A DNA stretch of 64,000 nt, taken from CAVQBC01 sp963710665 (GTDB lineage: Bacteria; Actinomycetota; Thermoleophilia; Solirubrobacterales; Solirubrobacteraceae). A program made the position numbers and the translations under genes. The notes under the pieces were generated by a model. The model worked only from the letters and a program-made list of their open reading frames with translations. It ran no database searches and had not been told where the DNA came from. The stretch is taken from the NCBI GenBank assembly GCA_963710665.1, contig CAVQBC010000003.1:248001-312000 (forward strand), in the 5' to 3' direction. Of the stretch, positions 42,044 through 51,084 are shown piece after piece (within the stretch, counting starts at the first letter, position 1; each line of letters starts with the position of its first letter).

Positions 42044-43249
42044 ATGACGGTGGCCTCGGGCGCGCCCGACGTGGCGGTGATCGGCGGCGGGATCGTCGGC
42101 TGCTCGCTGGCCGCGTTCCTCGCCGAGGCGGGCGCCCGCGTCCGCGTGCTCGAGCGCGACACCGTCGCCGCGGCCGCCTCCGGGCGCAACTCGGGCGCGA
42201 TCCAGCACCCGATGGAGGCGGCGCTCGCCGGCCTCCACGAGGCGACGCTCGCCCTCTACGCCGGGCTCGATCACGGGTTCGCGCTGCCGGCCGAGCCGGC
42301 CGGCGTGCTCCTCGTGGCCGACGACGCCGCGCGCGTCGAAGCCGTGCGCGAGGACCTGGCCCGCCGCTTCGCCGAGCTGACGCCCGAGCGCCTGGAGGGC
42401 GCGGCGCTACAGGCGGCCGAGCCCGCCCTGGCCGGGGATCTCGCGGCCTGCCGGCTGCGGACGGGCTATCCGGTGCCGCCCGCCGCGGCCACGCGGGCGT
42501 TCGCTGCGCGGGCCCGGGCGGCGGGCGCGGCGATCGAGGAGGGCCGCGCGGCGGCGCCGTGGATGCGCGACGGCGTGGCGGCGGGGGTCGTGGCGGGCGG
42601 CGAGCGGATCGCGGCGGGCGCCGTCGTGGTGGCCGCCGGGCCGTGGACGCCGGAGGCGATCGATCCGAGCGGGAGCTGGCGGCCGATCGCCCCGGTGTGG
42701 GGCGTCACGGTCGCGCTGCGCCTGCCGGCGGCGCCCCACGCCGTGGTCGAGGAGGCGGGTGTCGAGGACCTCGTGGCGAGCGGCGGGCCGCCGGCCGTGT
42801 TCAGCCTCGTGACAGCCGGCGGCGTCTCGACCCTCGGCTCGACGTTCCTCGCGGAGGCGCCCGACCCGGCGGCGCTGGCGCCCCTCCTGCACGAGCACGG
42901 CACGCGCTTCGTCCCCGCGCTGCGCTCCGCCGCGCTGGGTGCGCCGCGGGCATGCGCGCGCCCGGTCTCGCGCGACGGGCTGCCGCTGCTCGGGCCGGTC
43001 CCGGGCCGGGAGCGGCTGTTCGTCGCCGCCGGGCACGGCCCGTGGGGGATCTCGGCCGGGCCGGGGTCCGCCCGGCTCGTGGCCGACGCGGTGCTGGGGG
43101 CGCCGGCGGCGATCCCGCCGGAGCTCGCGGCCGGGCGGTTCGGCGCGCCGGGCCTAGGTCGTGCTCGGGCGCCGACGTCCCGCCGGTGGCCGACGTGCCG
43201 GTGGACTCGCTGGACTCGGTGGTCTCCGTGTCCTGATCGCGGGCCTTGA
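42044..43249 (+). CDS. FAD-dependent oxidoreductase (DAO/glycine-oxidase-like)
   Basis: This flavoenzyme of the D-amino-acid-oxidase family has the dinucleotide-binding start VAVIGGGIVGCSLAAFLAEAG, the ASGRNSGAIQHPM substrate/FAD loop, and the C-terminal FAD motif AGHGPWGISAGPGSARLVAD. It should oxidise a secondary or primary amine such as an N-methyl amino acid or glycine. Recognisable homology ends with PPELAAGRFGAPG near 43153. The remaining 30 or so codons read across the convergent gene and look artificial. Removing one C at about 43150 would create RFGAPG followed by TAG at 43155, the probable true end. Confidence 0.82.
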   Translation: MTVASGAPDVAVIGGGIVGCSLAAFLAEAGARVRVLERDTVAAAASGRNSGAIQHPMEAALAGLHEATLALYAGLDHGFALPAEPAGVLLVADDAARVEAVREDLARRFAELTPERLEGAALQAAEPALAGDLAACRLRTGYPVPPAAATRAFAARARAAGAAIEEGRAAAPWMRDGVAAGVVAGGERIAAGAVVVAAGPWTPEAIDPSGSWRPIAPVWGVTVALRLPAAPHAVVEEAGVEDLVASGGPPAVFSLVTAGGVSTLGSTFLAEAPDPAALAPLLHEHGTRFVPALRSAALGAPRACARPVSRDGLPLLGPVPGRERLFVAAGHGPWGISAGPGSARLVADAVLGAPAAIPPELAAGRFGAPGLGRARAPTSRRWPTCRWTRWTRWSPCPDRGP

Positions 43250-43610
43250 GCGCCACGACGCGGCGGTCCTCGCCGGTGCCGTAGATGTGCAGCTCGACGC
43301 CGTTGCGCTTGACGAGGCGGAACGCCTCGCCGTCGCGCGCGTTGCCCGAGGTGTTGAGGAAGAGGTGGTCCCGGGGCCCGCTGAGGATGTCCGCGTAGCC
43401 GCGCCCTTCGACCGCCTTGCTGCGCTCGCCCTTCGGGGGCTCGGTGGCGGCGACGGCCTCCGACCGCTGACGGGCCCCGGCGGCGGCCGTGCGCAGCGCG
43501 GTCTGGAAGACGCCGCCGGTGTCGGTCGCGGCACGGGCGAGCGTGCGCGTCGTGGGCGCGGGGGAGACGGCAGCGAGCAGCTGGGCCGAGGAGGTCGGAT
43601 CGACAGGCAT
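42801..43610 (-). CDS. Hypothetical protein; only the first ~150 codons look real
   Basis: The start MPVDPTSSAQLLAAVSP and the region to about 43160 look coding: GYADILSGPRDHLFLNTSGN, then EAFRLVKRNGVELHIYGTGED and RRVVALKARDQDTETTESS. I recognise no family. The frame continues to 42801 antisense to the oxidoreductase, with an Arg/Pro-rich composition typical of shadow frames. A stop (TAG, complement at 43154-43156) lies one frame away, and loss of one C near 43170 would end the protein at about 151 residues. The true gene is therefore probably 43154-43610. Confidence 0.5.
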   Translation of the reverse strand: MPVDPTSSAQLLAAVSPAPTTRTLARAATDTGGVFQTALRTAAAGARQRSEAVAATEPPKGERSKAVEGRGYADILSGPRDHLFLNTSGNARDGEAFRLVKRNGVELHIYGTGEDRRVVALKARDQDTETTESSESTGTSATGGTSAPEHDLGPARRTARPRAPAGSPPAPPAPRRPRAGRTPARPRSPTGRARRRRTAAPGPGPARAAAARRARPGARMPAAHPARRSAARGRSACRARAGGAPAPPGRAPPRGTSSRGSRRRRLSRG

Positions 43611-43705
43611 CGGTCACCACCTGCATCGGCCGCCACCGCGCCAACTTGAGTCCTCCCAAAACAGTTCCCCGGGGCCGGGATCCCGGGTTAGGATCGCCGA
43701 ACCCC

Positions 43706-44107
43706 ATGCGCTGGCTCGTCGACGCCTTCAACGTGGTCGGCGCGCGACCAGACGGCTGGTGGCGCGACCGTCCCGCCGCCGTGCGGCGGCTGCTGGACCG
43801 CCTCGAGGCCTACGCCGACCGGACCGGCGAGGACGTCCGCGTCGTGCTCGACTCCGGGCCGCCCGACCTCGCGGGCCGGCGCGGCGGCGTCGAGGTCGTG
43901 ATCGCCCCCACTCGCGGGCGCGACGCCGCCGACGAGGAGATCGCCCGCCTCGCCGCGGCCGACACCCACCCGTCGACGCTCACGGTGGTGACCTCCGACT
44001 CGGCGCTCGCCTCGCGGGTCCGCGCCACCGGCACCCGCGTGGAGGGCGCCGGGAGCTTCCAGCGCCGCCTCGACGACGACATTGCATCGCCCCCGGGGCG
44101 GGGGTAG
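43706..44107 (+). CDS. NYN-domain (YacP-like) putative ribonuclease
   Basis: This 133-residue PIN-like protein has WLVDAFNVVGARPDGWW (first acidic residue), VRVVLDSGPPDLAGR, and DAADEEIARLAA with LTVVTSDSALASRVRATG. These carry the conserved Asp residues expected to bind a divalent metal. YacP/Rae1 proteins cut ribosome-associated mRNA; a similar RNase role is inferred. TAGGAT lies 11 bases before the ATG. Confidence 0.78.
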   Translation: MRWLVDAFNVVGARPDGWWRDRPAAVRRLLDRLEAYADRTGEDVRVVLDSGPPDLAGRRGGVEVVIAPTRGRDAADEEIARLAAADTHPSTLTVVTSDSALASRVRATGTRVEGAGSFQRRLDDDIASPPGRG

Positions 44108-44173
44108 GGTCGCGCAAACCTGCCACGCCTCGGGACCCGCGGCTCCGGCCCGGGCCGGCCAAAGGAGGCCGAG

Positions 44174-46073
44174 ATGCCCAGCCGGTCGCGCGTCTGTGGC
44201 GCGCTTCTTGCCGTGCTCGCGGCGACGCTGCTCGCGGCGCCGCCCGCCCACTCCGCCCCGGTGCTGACCCCATGCACGGGCAGCGCGAAGCTCCCGGGCG
44301 CCCGCTGCGGGACGGTTCAGGTGCCGCTGGATCGCGGCAACCCCGGCCTCGGGACGACCGACGTCGCCTTCGTGCTCATCTCGCGACGGGATCCCGCGAC
44401 GCCGTCCGAGGGGACCGTGCTCTTCAACCCGGGAGGGCCGGGCCAAGCCCCGAGCGCGGAGGCCGCCGGCCTCGCCGAGAAGTTCGCGCCGCTGCTCGAG
44501 AGCCGCGACCTGCTGCTCGTCGATCCGCGCGGCACCGGCCGCTCGGGGGCGCTCGCCTGCACCGGCCTGCGGCCCGAGGTCGCCTTCGCTCCCCGCGCCG
44601 ACTTCCTCGAGGCCATCGGCGCGTGCGGACGGCGGCTGGGCTCCCGCGTCGGCCTATATGGCAGCGCGGCCGTCGCCGACGACTTCGATGCGGTCCGAGC
44701 CGCGCTGGGACTCGACCGCCTCGACCTCTGGGGCGAGTCCTATGGCACCTTCCTGATGGCGGTCTACGCCGCTCGCCACCCCCAGCACGTCCGCTCGATC
44801 GTGCTCAGCGGCGCCTATCCGCTGGCCTTCGACCCGTGGGGCCTCGACCGCCTCGGCGCCGCCCGCCGGGCCATCCGCCTGGTATGCGCCCGCGCGCCCG
44901 GGTGTAGCGGCGCCGCGGTGCTGCGCGACATCGGCCGGCTGGCCACGCGGCTGCGCCGGGACCCGATCACCTTCAGGGCGCGGGCCGGCGACCGGCGCTT
45001 CCGCACCCGCATCGACGAGGGCGTCCTGGCGTCACTGGTCTACACCGGCGCGGACGCGGACGCAATCTACGGGCGCATCCCCGCCGCCGTCCGCAGCGCG
45101 CTCGCCGGGGACACGGCCGTCCTGCGGCGGATGGTGGAGACGAGCGTGCTCACGCTGGCGAGCGTGGTGACCAACCCGGCCGCAGCGGAGTTCTTCAGCC
45201 CGACGCAGAGCTTCGCGAGCCAGTGCCACGACTACCCGCGGGTGTTCTCGCTCGGCGATCCGCCGGCCGCCCGCCGGGCCGCGTACCTCAAGGCGCGCCG
45301 GGCGCTCGACCCGCGCGCGTTCGCGCCCTTCTCGCCGGCCGGCTGGACGGCCGCGGGGTTCGAGGCGGTGGACTCGTGCATCGCCTGGCCGGACGACCCG
45401 ACAGCGGCTCCGCCGGTCGCGCCCGGCACGCCCATGCCCGACGCCCCCGTGCTGGTGCTCTCCGGCGACCTCGACGCCAACACGCCGAGCCTCGCCGGCC
45501 GGCAGACCGCGGCGCAGTTCCCGCGCTCGAACTGGGTCGAGATCCCCAACGCGAGCCACACGCCCAACGCCACCAGCCCCTGCGCGATTGCGCTCGCCAT
45601 GCGCTTCGTGGCGACGCTGGCGGTCAATCCGCGCGCCTGTGACGGCACCGGCACGCCCTCGCCGATCGCCGCCCGCGCTCCCGTCCGCGCCGCCGGCCTC
45701 CCGCTCGTGCGCGGGAACGCGACGCGCGCCGAGCGCCGCGCGGTGGCCCTCGTCGTCGCCACGGTCGCCGACCTCGACGAGCAGGGCGCAAAGCTCGAGG
45801 CGCTGGGCAGCGCACGCGGGCTGCGCGGCGGCCTCTACATCGCAGCTCGCGGGGGTCGCGTTCGCCTCCAGGACGCGAGCGTCGTGCGCGACGCCTCCCT
45901 GTCCGGGCTGCTCACCCCCGGCCTGCGGCGGACTACCGGCACCGTGCGCCTGCGGGGCGCCGGCGTTCTTGCCGGCCGGCTGCGCGTCCGCCTGACGGCG
46001 GCCGGCCGCGGGCGCGCGACCGGCGTCCTCGGCGGCCGGCCTGTCCGTACTCGCCTTCGCGCTCCCGGACTGA
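44174..46073 (+). CDS. Secreted alpha/beta hydrolase, tripeptidyl-aminopeptidase-like (TAP)
   Basis: The protein starts at an ATG with excellent SD (AAAGGAGG) and a signal peptide ending PPAHSA. The alpha/beta hydrolase core has FNPGGPGQAPS (oxyanion), DPRGTGRSG, the nucleophile WGESYGTFLMAVYA, the acid in SGDLDANTP, and the His in PNASHTPNA. This is the SlpD/Tap architecture with a TAP C-terminal domain, so it probably releases peptides or acts on esters outside the cell. The reading frame then runs on into the next SDR gene without a stop. A TGA at 46071 lies one base out of frame, so an extra base near 46035-46050 probably hides the real end. Confidence 0.8.
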
Positions 46074-46111
46074 GCGCGCCCGTCCGCCTCTCCTCCGGGC
46101 AGTCTTGTGGC

Positions 46112-46888
46112 ATGGACCTGGGACTGAAGGGAACCGCGGCGCTCGTCACAGGCGCCTCCGGCGGCATCGGCTCGGCGGTCGCCCGCCAGCTCGCCGCCGA
46201 GGGCGCGCGCGTGGCCGTGCACTACCACCGCAACCGCGAGGCGGCGGAGGCGCTGGCGGAGGAGATCGGCGGCGTGGCGCTCGCCGCCGACCTGCGCGAC
46301 GAGGCGCAGGCGGACGCGCTCGTGCCCGCCGCCACCGCCGCTCTCGGGCGCCTCGACGCCTGCGTGGCGAACGCCGGCGTGTGGCCCTCCGAGGACGTGC
46401 CGGTCGCGCACCTCCCGCTCGAGCGCTGGCGCGCGACGCTCGACGCCAACCTCACCGCCACGTTCCTCACCGCCCGCGCCTACCTGCGCCACGTCGAGGC
46501 GGTGGGCGAGGGGTCGCTGGTGCTGATCGCGTCCACCGCCGGCCTCTTCGGGGAGGCGGGGCACGCCGACTACGCCGCGGCCAAGGCGGCGATCGCCCAC
46601 GGCTTCGCGCTCTCGCTCAAGAACGAGGTCGTCCGCACGGCCCCGGGCGCGCGCGTCAACGTCGTGGCGCCCGGCTGGACGGTGTCGCCGATGACCACGC
46701 GCGACCTCACCGAGGAGGCGATCGCGACCGCGACGGCCACGATGGCGCTGCGCAAGGTGGCGGTCCCGGAGGACATCGCGCGCGCCGTGACGTGGCTGTG
46801 CTCGCCCGCCGCCGCCGGCCACGTCAGTGGGCAGGTGGTGACGGTCGCGGGCGGGATGGAGGGGCGCCTGCTCCACCCGCCGGGCTAG
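46112..46888 (+). CDS. Short-chain dehydrogenase/reductase (FabG-like SDR)
   Basis: This is a 258-residue classical SDR. The NAD(P) motif is VTGASGGIGSAVARQL, the structural motif VANAGVWPSED, and the catalytic Ser-Tyr-Lys is in LIASTAGLFGEAGHADYAAAKAA. The C-terminus shows VSGQVVTVAGGM. The start before DLGLKGTAALV is chosen by homology. The preceding frame is fused to the upstream hydrolase, probably by an indel. The stop codon shares CTAG with the convergent acyltransferase stop. Confidence 0.88.
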   Translation: MDLGLKGTAALVTGASGGIGSAVARQLAAEGARVAVHYHRNREAAEALAEEIGGVALAADLRDEAQADALVPAATAALGRLDACVANAGVWPSEDVPVAHLPLERWRATLDANLTATFLTARAYLRHVEAVGEGSLVLIASTAGLFGEAGHADYAAAKAAIAHGFALSLKNEVVRTAPGARVNVVAPGWTVSPMTTRDLTEEAIATATATMALRKVAVPEDIARAVTWLCSPAAAGHVSGQVVTVAGGMEGRLLHPPG

Positions 46889-47694
46889 GGGCGAAGGCGG
46901 AACGGCCCCTTGCGCCGCCGCTTGGGACGGATCCGGCGGGCGAGGGCGGCGCGCCGCGAGGTGGGCGCGCGCCGGGCCCGGTAGGCGAGGCCGCCGCCGA
47001 TCCCGACGGCCGCCAGCCCGGCCGCGATCAGCCCCGGCCGCGCGCGCAGCCGCTTGAACTCCTGCTCGACCTGCGGCCACACCCGCTCGGAGATCAGCTC
47101 CCCGGCGGCCTCGGGGGTGGACACGAGCTCGTCGGGCTGGATCGGCGGGGCAAAGGACACCTGGACGCGCACCGGCCGCGGGAACGGGCCGATGAACAGC
47201 CGCTCGGTGCCGGTGATGGCGCTCGGCACGAGCGGCGCGCGGGCCTCGATGGCGAGCCGCCCGGCCCCGCGTCGCGGCGACCCGAGCGTCGCCGGGTCGC
47301 GGACCCGCGTGCCCTCCGGGAACAGCGACAGCAGGCCGCCCTGGCGCAGGATCGTGCGCGCGGTCTCGAGCGCCTCGGGGTCGGCCGTCCCGCGCTGCAC
47401 CGGGAAGGCGCCGAGCCCCACCAGCAGTCGCCCGAACGGCCCCTCGAACAGCTCCGACTTGCCCATGAAGCGCAGGTGGCGCCGCGTGGCCGGCGCGAGG
47501 AAGAACGAGTCGTAGAGGCTCTTGTGGTTGGGGGCGATGATCGCCGCCCCCTCGGCCGGGACGTGCTCGGCGCCGGTGATGCGCAGGCGGAAGAACACCC
47601 GCATGAACGGCACGAGCACGAGGCGTGCGAGCGCGTACAGCGGGCGCGACACGCCCCGCTCGCGCGCGACGCGGTGGGCCTCGTCGATCCTCAC
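46885..47694 (-). CDS. 1-acyl-sn-glycerol-3-phosphate acyltransferase-like protein (PlsC family)
   Basis: This 269-residue acyltransferase has the catalytic NHKSLYDSFF (HX4D), the glycerophosphate-binding LFPEGTRVRDP, and GAFPVQRG and LVPSAITGTERL blocks. It should acylate lysophosphatidate at a membrane surface. An extra C-terminal segment has one hydrophobic stretch (GLIAAGLAAVGIGGG) and a very basic tail. The GTG start at 47694 has TACCCT eight bases upstream. Confidence 0.85.
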   Translation of the reverse strand: MRIDEAHRVARERGVSRPLYALARLVLVPFMRVFFRLRITGAEHVPAEGAAIIAPNHKSLYDSFFLAPATRRHLRFMGKSELFEGPFGRLLVGLGAFPVQRGTADPEALETARTILRQGGLLSLFPEGTRVRDPATLGSPRRGAGRLAIEARAPLVPSAITGTERLFIGPFPRPVRVQVSFAPPIQPDELVSTPEAAGELISERVWPQVEQEFKRLRARPGLIAAGLAAVGIGGGLAYRARRAPTSRRAALARRIRPKRRRKGPFRLRP

Positions 47695-47702
47695 GCGCGG
47701 GC

Positions 47703-47708
47703 AGGGTA
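47703..47708 (-). promoter_or_regulatory. TAnnnT -10 element of the acyltransferase gene
   Basis: TACCCT on the minus strand lies eight bases before the GTG at 47694. No SD is present. A divergent equivalent (47785) serves the glutaredoxin-like gene. Confidence 0.4.
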
Positions 47709-47784
47709 GCCGCGCCCGCGGCGGCGCCCGGGGCAGACGCGGCACGCGCCGGGGGGCGGGCCGCCCGGCGGCGGCGCCGACCGC

Positions 47785-47790
47785 TAGCGT
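47785..47790 (+). promoter_or_regulatory. TAnnnT -10 element of the glutaredoxin-like gene
   Basis: TAGCGT lies eight bases before the ATG at 47799. No SD is present, again suggesting leaderless transcription. Confidence 0.4.
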
Positions 47791-47798
47791 TCCCCGCC

Positions 47799-48074
47799 AT
47801 GGCGATCAAGCTCCACCGCTGCACGACGATGTGGCTGAAGATCGAGCCGCACCCGTGCTGGCGGGTGCAGCACGCGCTCGACGACGCGGGCATCCCCTAC
47901 GAGATCGTGCCGGGGCCGGTCCGCCGCGGCCGGCGGGACGCGCTCGAGCGCCTGAGCCGCCAGCGCAAGTACCCCGTGATCGAGTTCGAGGACGGCACGA
48001 TCTACCGCGAGGAGTCCAAGGCGATGGCGGCCACGATCCGCGGCGGCCGGTTGCCGGCGCACGACGCGTCATGA
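47799..48074 (+). CDS. Glutaredoxin/GST-N-terminal-like thioredoxin-fold protein
   Basis: This 91-residue protein contains IKLHRCTTMWLKIEPHPCW, then HALDDAGIPYEIVPGPV and the cis-Pro segment KYPVIEFEDGTIYREES, matching a glutathione-S-transferase N-terminal or glutaredoxin-like fold. The Cys residues are not in a CxxC pair, so the redox role is uncertain. It overlaps the aldo-keto reductase start (ATGA). Confidence 0.72.
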   Translation: MAIKLHRCTTMWLKIEPHPCWRVQHALDDAGIPYEIVPGPVRRGRRDALERLSRQRKYPVIEFEDGTIYREESKAMAATIRGGRLPAHDAS

Positions 48075-49099
48075 CCTACGTCCCGGCCGAGGACCGCTAC
48101 GACGGCAGGATGCCCTACCGCCGCTGCGGCCGCAGCGGCATCAAGCTGCCCGCGATCTCGCTCGGGCTGTGGAACAACTTCGGCGCCGACCGGCCGCTCG
48201 AGACCTCGCGCGCGATCATCCGGCGCGCGTTCGACCGCGGGATCACGCACTTCGACCTCGCCAACAACTACGGCCCGCCCTACGGGTCCGCGGAGCGCAC
48301 GTTCGGGCTGATCATGCGCGACGACCTGCGCCCCTACCGCGACGAGCTGATCATCTCCAGCAAGGCCGGCTACGACATGTGGCCCGGGCCCTACGGGGAC
48401 TGGGGCTCGCGCAAGTACCTGCTGGCGAGCCTCGATCAGAGCCTCGGGCGCATGGGCCTCGACTACGTCGACATCTTCTACTCCCACCGCGTCGACCCCG
48501 AGACGCCGCTCGAGGAGACGATGGGCGCGCTCGACTCCGCGGTGCGCCAGGGCAAGGCGCTGTACGCCGGGATCTCGTCGTACTCCGCCGAGCGCACGCT
48601 CGAGGCGGCGGCGATCATGCGGGGGCTCGGCACGCCGCTGCTCATCCACCAGCCGTCGTACTCGCTGCTCAACCGCTGGATCGAGGTCGACCTGCTCGAC
48701 GTCATCGACCGCGAGGGCATCGGCTGCATCGCGTTCTCGCCGCTCGGCCAGGGGATGCTCACCGACCGCTACCTGGACGGCATCCCCGACGACTCGCGAG
48801 CCGCGCAGAACGCGTCGCTCAAGAAGGAGTTCCTCTCCCAGGACAACCTCGACCGCGTCCGCGCGCTCAACGAGATCGCGTCCCGGCGCGGCCAGACCCT
48901 CGCCCAGATGGCGGTCGCGTGGACGCTGCGCGACCCGCGCGTGACGTCCGCGCTCATCGGCGCCTCGAGCGTCGAGCAGCTCGACGACACGCTCGGGGCG
49001 CTGCGGCGACTCGACTTCTCACGCGAGGAGACCGAGGAGATCGACCGCCACGCGGTCGATTCGGGCATCAACCTCTGGGCGGCGTCGAGCGACGCGTGA
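48071..49099 (+). CDS. Aldo/keto reductase (YghZ-like, glyceraldehyde-3-phosphate reductase type)
   Basis: This 342-residue (beta/alpha)8 NADPH reductase begins YRRCGRSGIKLPAISLGLWNNFG. Catalytic residues are visible: Asp and Tyr in HFDLANNYGPPYGSAE, Lys in ISSKAGYDMWPGPYG, and His in DIFYSHRVDP. NADPH contacts lie in ALIGASSVEQLDDTLGAL. The insertion and motifs match the AKR14/YghZ group, which reduces L-glyceraldehyde 3-phosphate and methylglyoxal. It is in a three-gene overlapping operon. Confidence 0.88.
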   Translation: MTYVPAEDRYDGRMPYRRCGRSGIKLPAISLGLWNNFGADRPLETSRAIIRRAFDRGITHFDLANNYGPPYGSAERTFGLIMRDDLRPYRDELIISSKAGYDMWPGPYGDWGSRKYLLASLDQSLGRMGLDYVDIFYSHRVDPETPLEETMGALDSAVRQGKALYAGISSYSAERTLEAAAIMRGLGTPLLIHQPSYSLLNRWIEVDLLDVIDREGIGCIAFSPLGQGMLTDRYLDGIPDDSRAAQNASLKKEFLSQDNLDRVRALNEIASRRGQTLAQMAVAWTLRDPRVTSALIGASSVEQLDDTLGALRRLDFSREETEEIDRHAVDSGINLWAASSDA

Positions 49100-49404
49100 G
49101 CGCCACGGACCGTAAGCGACGGGCGCTCGACCGCGTCCGCGCCGTCGCGGTGGTCGACGCGCTGCTGCTCGTCCCGCTGGTGTGGGCGGCGCTCACCCAC
49201 CGCGAGGGGGTCGTCGACGTCCTCGGCCCCATCCACGGCTTCGGCTTCCTGCTGCTGATGTTCCTGACCGTGCAGGGCGCGGGCGCGGGCCGCTGGGGCT
49301 GGTGGTTCCCCGTCGTCACGCTCGTCACGGCCGGCCCGCCCGGCTCGCTGCTTGGCGAGATGCGGATCCGCCGGCGGATGCGCGAGAGCGGCGCGCCCGC
49401 CTGA
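49096..49404 (+). CDS. DUF3817-family small membrane protein
   Basis: This 102-residue protein starts at a GTG overlapping the aldo-keto reductase stop (GTGA). It has three hydrophobic segments and the family motif GPIHGFGFLLLMFLT, then RWGWWFPVVTLVTAGPPGSLLGE. DUF3817 proteins are actinobacterial integral membrane proteins of unknown role. Confidence 0.78.
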   Translation: MSATDRKRRALDRVRAVAVVDALLLVPLVWAALTHREGVVDVLGPIHGFGFLLLMFLTVQGAGAGRWGWWFPVVTLVTAGPPGSLLGEMRIRRRMRESGAPA

Positions 49405-49413
49405 CCCGCCGCG

Positions 49414-50565
49414 CTAGACGGCCTGGCTCGCGAGCGGTGCCCCGCCCGCGAGCCCGGACCCGCCCAGCAGCTCCTCGGTGGGACGCTCGCCGGCGGGCTC
49501 CGGCGCGGCGGCCACCCGGTCGGACGCGCGCACGAGGTCGGCGGCGATGGAGCGGACCTGGCCGAGGATCTCGGTCAGCGCGAGGTCGGGCTCGCGCTCG
49601 AAGAGCTCGGTCGCCCGGTTCGCGGCGCCGACCGCGAGGGCCCGCACCTCGTCCCCGCGCTCGGGCTCCTCGTGCTGGGCCGCGAGCGCCCAGATCGCCT
49701 GCGAGAGCTCCTCGATCGCCTCCGGGAGCCCGTCGGGCGCCGGCAGGCGGCTGCGCGTGTAGCGCAACGCGTTGCGCGCCAGCACGCGGGTGTTGCGCAC
49801 GGCGAAGTCGATCTGCGGCTCGGTGCGCGCGTGACGCCCGATCACCGTGCGGGCGCGCGCCCGCGGCGGCGAGAAGCGCGTCACCTCGCGCGCGGTGATG
49901 AGCTCCTCGTGCAGCAGGGCGAGCGGCCCGTCGATGTCGCGCGCGGCGGCGAGGGCGTGCTCGGCGCGCTCCGGGTCGCCCGCGGAGAGCGCCTCGGCGA
50001 CCTGCTCGAGCGTCCAGCCGAGCCGGCCGAACACCGCCTGTGCCGCGCGCGAGGCCAGCACGCCGGGGTCCGGCGGGAAGAACAGCGTCCCCACCGTGAG
50101 CGCGACGGCGCCGCCGATCAGCGCCTCGAGGATGCGGTCGGGCGAGAAGCCGCTCGTGCCCGGGTCGATCGAGGCGAGCAGCAGCGCGGAGATCGCCGCC
50201 TCGCTGATCAGCAGCTCGCCGCTGCCGAGCAGCAGCGCGGCGCCCATGGCCAGCATGATCATGAGGCCGATCTGCAGCGGCCCCGTGCCGATGAAGCTGA
50301 CGATGAGGTCGCCCACCGCAAGGCCGACGACGACGCCGGCGATCAGCTCGGCGGCCTGCCGCCGGCGCCGGCCGTAGCTCGCGCTGAGCGAGATCACCGT
50401 GGCGATCGAGGCGAACGCGGGGCTGTCGGTGGGGAGCAGCCAGGACGCGAGGTACCAGGCCGCGACGGCGGCGAACGCGGTCTGCAGGATCAGGAGCGCG
50501 CGCGGGCGCAGCCGGCGGCCGAACGAGCGGGGGACCGAGCGGGCGCGGATGGGCAGGAAGCGCAT
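49414..50565 (-). CDS. FUSC-family (aromatic acid exporter-like) membrane protein
   Basis: This 383-residue protein has an N-terminal basic patch and about five to six membrane helices (LLILQTAFAAVAAWYLASWLL to AVALTVGTLFFPPDP), with the FUSC signature SPAFASIATVISLSASYGRRRRQAAELIAG. A cytoplasmic helical domain follows (EVTRFSPPRARARTVIG). The family includes AaeB and YccS-type efflux proteins. Its substrate is unknown. Confidence 0.8.
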   Translation of the reverse strand: MRFLPIRARSVPRSFGRRLRPRALLILQTAFAAVAAWYLASWLLPTDSPAFASIATVISLSASYGRRRRQAAELIAGVVVGLAVGDLIVSFIGTGPLQIGLMIMLAMGAALLLGSGELLISEAAISALLLASIDPGTSGFSPDRILEALIGGAVALTVGTLFFPPDPGVLASRAAQAVFGRLGWTLEQVAEALSAGDPERAEHALAAARDIDGPLALLHEELITAREVTRFSPPRARARTVIGRHARTEPQIDFAVRNTRVLARNALRYTRSRLPAPDGLPEAIEELSQAIWALAAQHEEPERGDEVRALAVGAANRATELFEREPDLALTEILGQVRSIAADLVRASDRVAAAPEPAGERPTEELLGGSGLAGGAPLASQAV

Positions 50566-50578
50566 GGTGCTTGCAGAT

Positions 50579-50594
50579 TAGCTGCGTCCAGCTA
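50579..50594. promoter_or_regulatory. Inverted repeat in divergent promoter region
   Basis: TAGCTG (50579-50584) and CAGCTA (50589-50594) form a perfect 6-bp dyad around CGTC, 13 bases upstream of the FUSC start. It may be an operator; no regulator is adjacent. Confidence 0.35.
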
Positions 50595-50658
50595 GCACTA
50601 GAAGGGGTCGCGCGCCGCGTGTGCGGGGTCGCACAGTCCGGGTACGAGGCCCCAGACC

Positions 50659-51084
50659 ATGGAGGACCTCGTGGAACGGCTGGCCCGCGGCAACGTGACG
50701 GAGGTCAAGGTCATGCTCGCGTCGATCGCGCTGGCGCTCGCGGTCTACCAGCTGGTGCTGATCGCGGTCTGCTACGGCAAGCTGCGCCCGCCGTTCCTCG
50801 CCTCGCGCCCCGCGGGCCTCGCGCACCGTACGTCCGGCGACGCGATCGCGGTGATCATGGTCGTCGTGGCGGTCATGTGCCTCTCGTACTTCGGCTTCGA
50901 GGACGACGCGACGGTGCACGTGGTGGCCGCCACGGCCCTGCTCGTGGTGCTCGCCGTCAAGGTCGCCGTGCTGCGCGTCTTCCACGGCGCGAGCCGGCTC
51001 CTCCCGCTGCTCGGGAGCTCGGTCTTCGTGCTGCTCGCGATCACCTGGGTGACCTCGGCCGGCATGTACTTCGCCGACAACTGA
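50659..51084 (+). CDS. Four-span membrane protein (DUF6529-like)
   Basis: This 141-residue protein has four hydrophobic helices: VMLASIALALAVYQLVLIAV, AIAVIMVVVAVMCLSYFGF, VVAATALLVVLAVKVAVLR and LLGSSVFVLLAITWVTSAGM. His residues occur at AHRTSGD, VHVVAATAL and FHGASRL, a pattern reminiscent of b-type haem four-helix proteins, but haem binding is only a guess. Similar actinobacterial proteins are catalogued as DUF6529; I am moderately sure. The stop overlaps the next start (TGATG). Confidence 0.62.
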   Translation: MEDLVERLARGNVTEVKVMLASIALALAVYQLVLIAVCYGKLRPPFLASRPAGLAHRTSGDAIAVIMVVVAVMCLSYFGFEDDATVHVVAATALLVVLAVKVAVLRVFHGASRLLPLLGSSVFVLLAITWVTSAGMYFADN

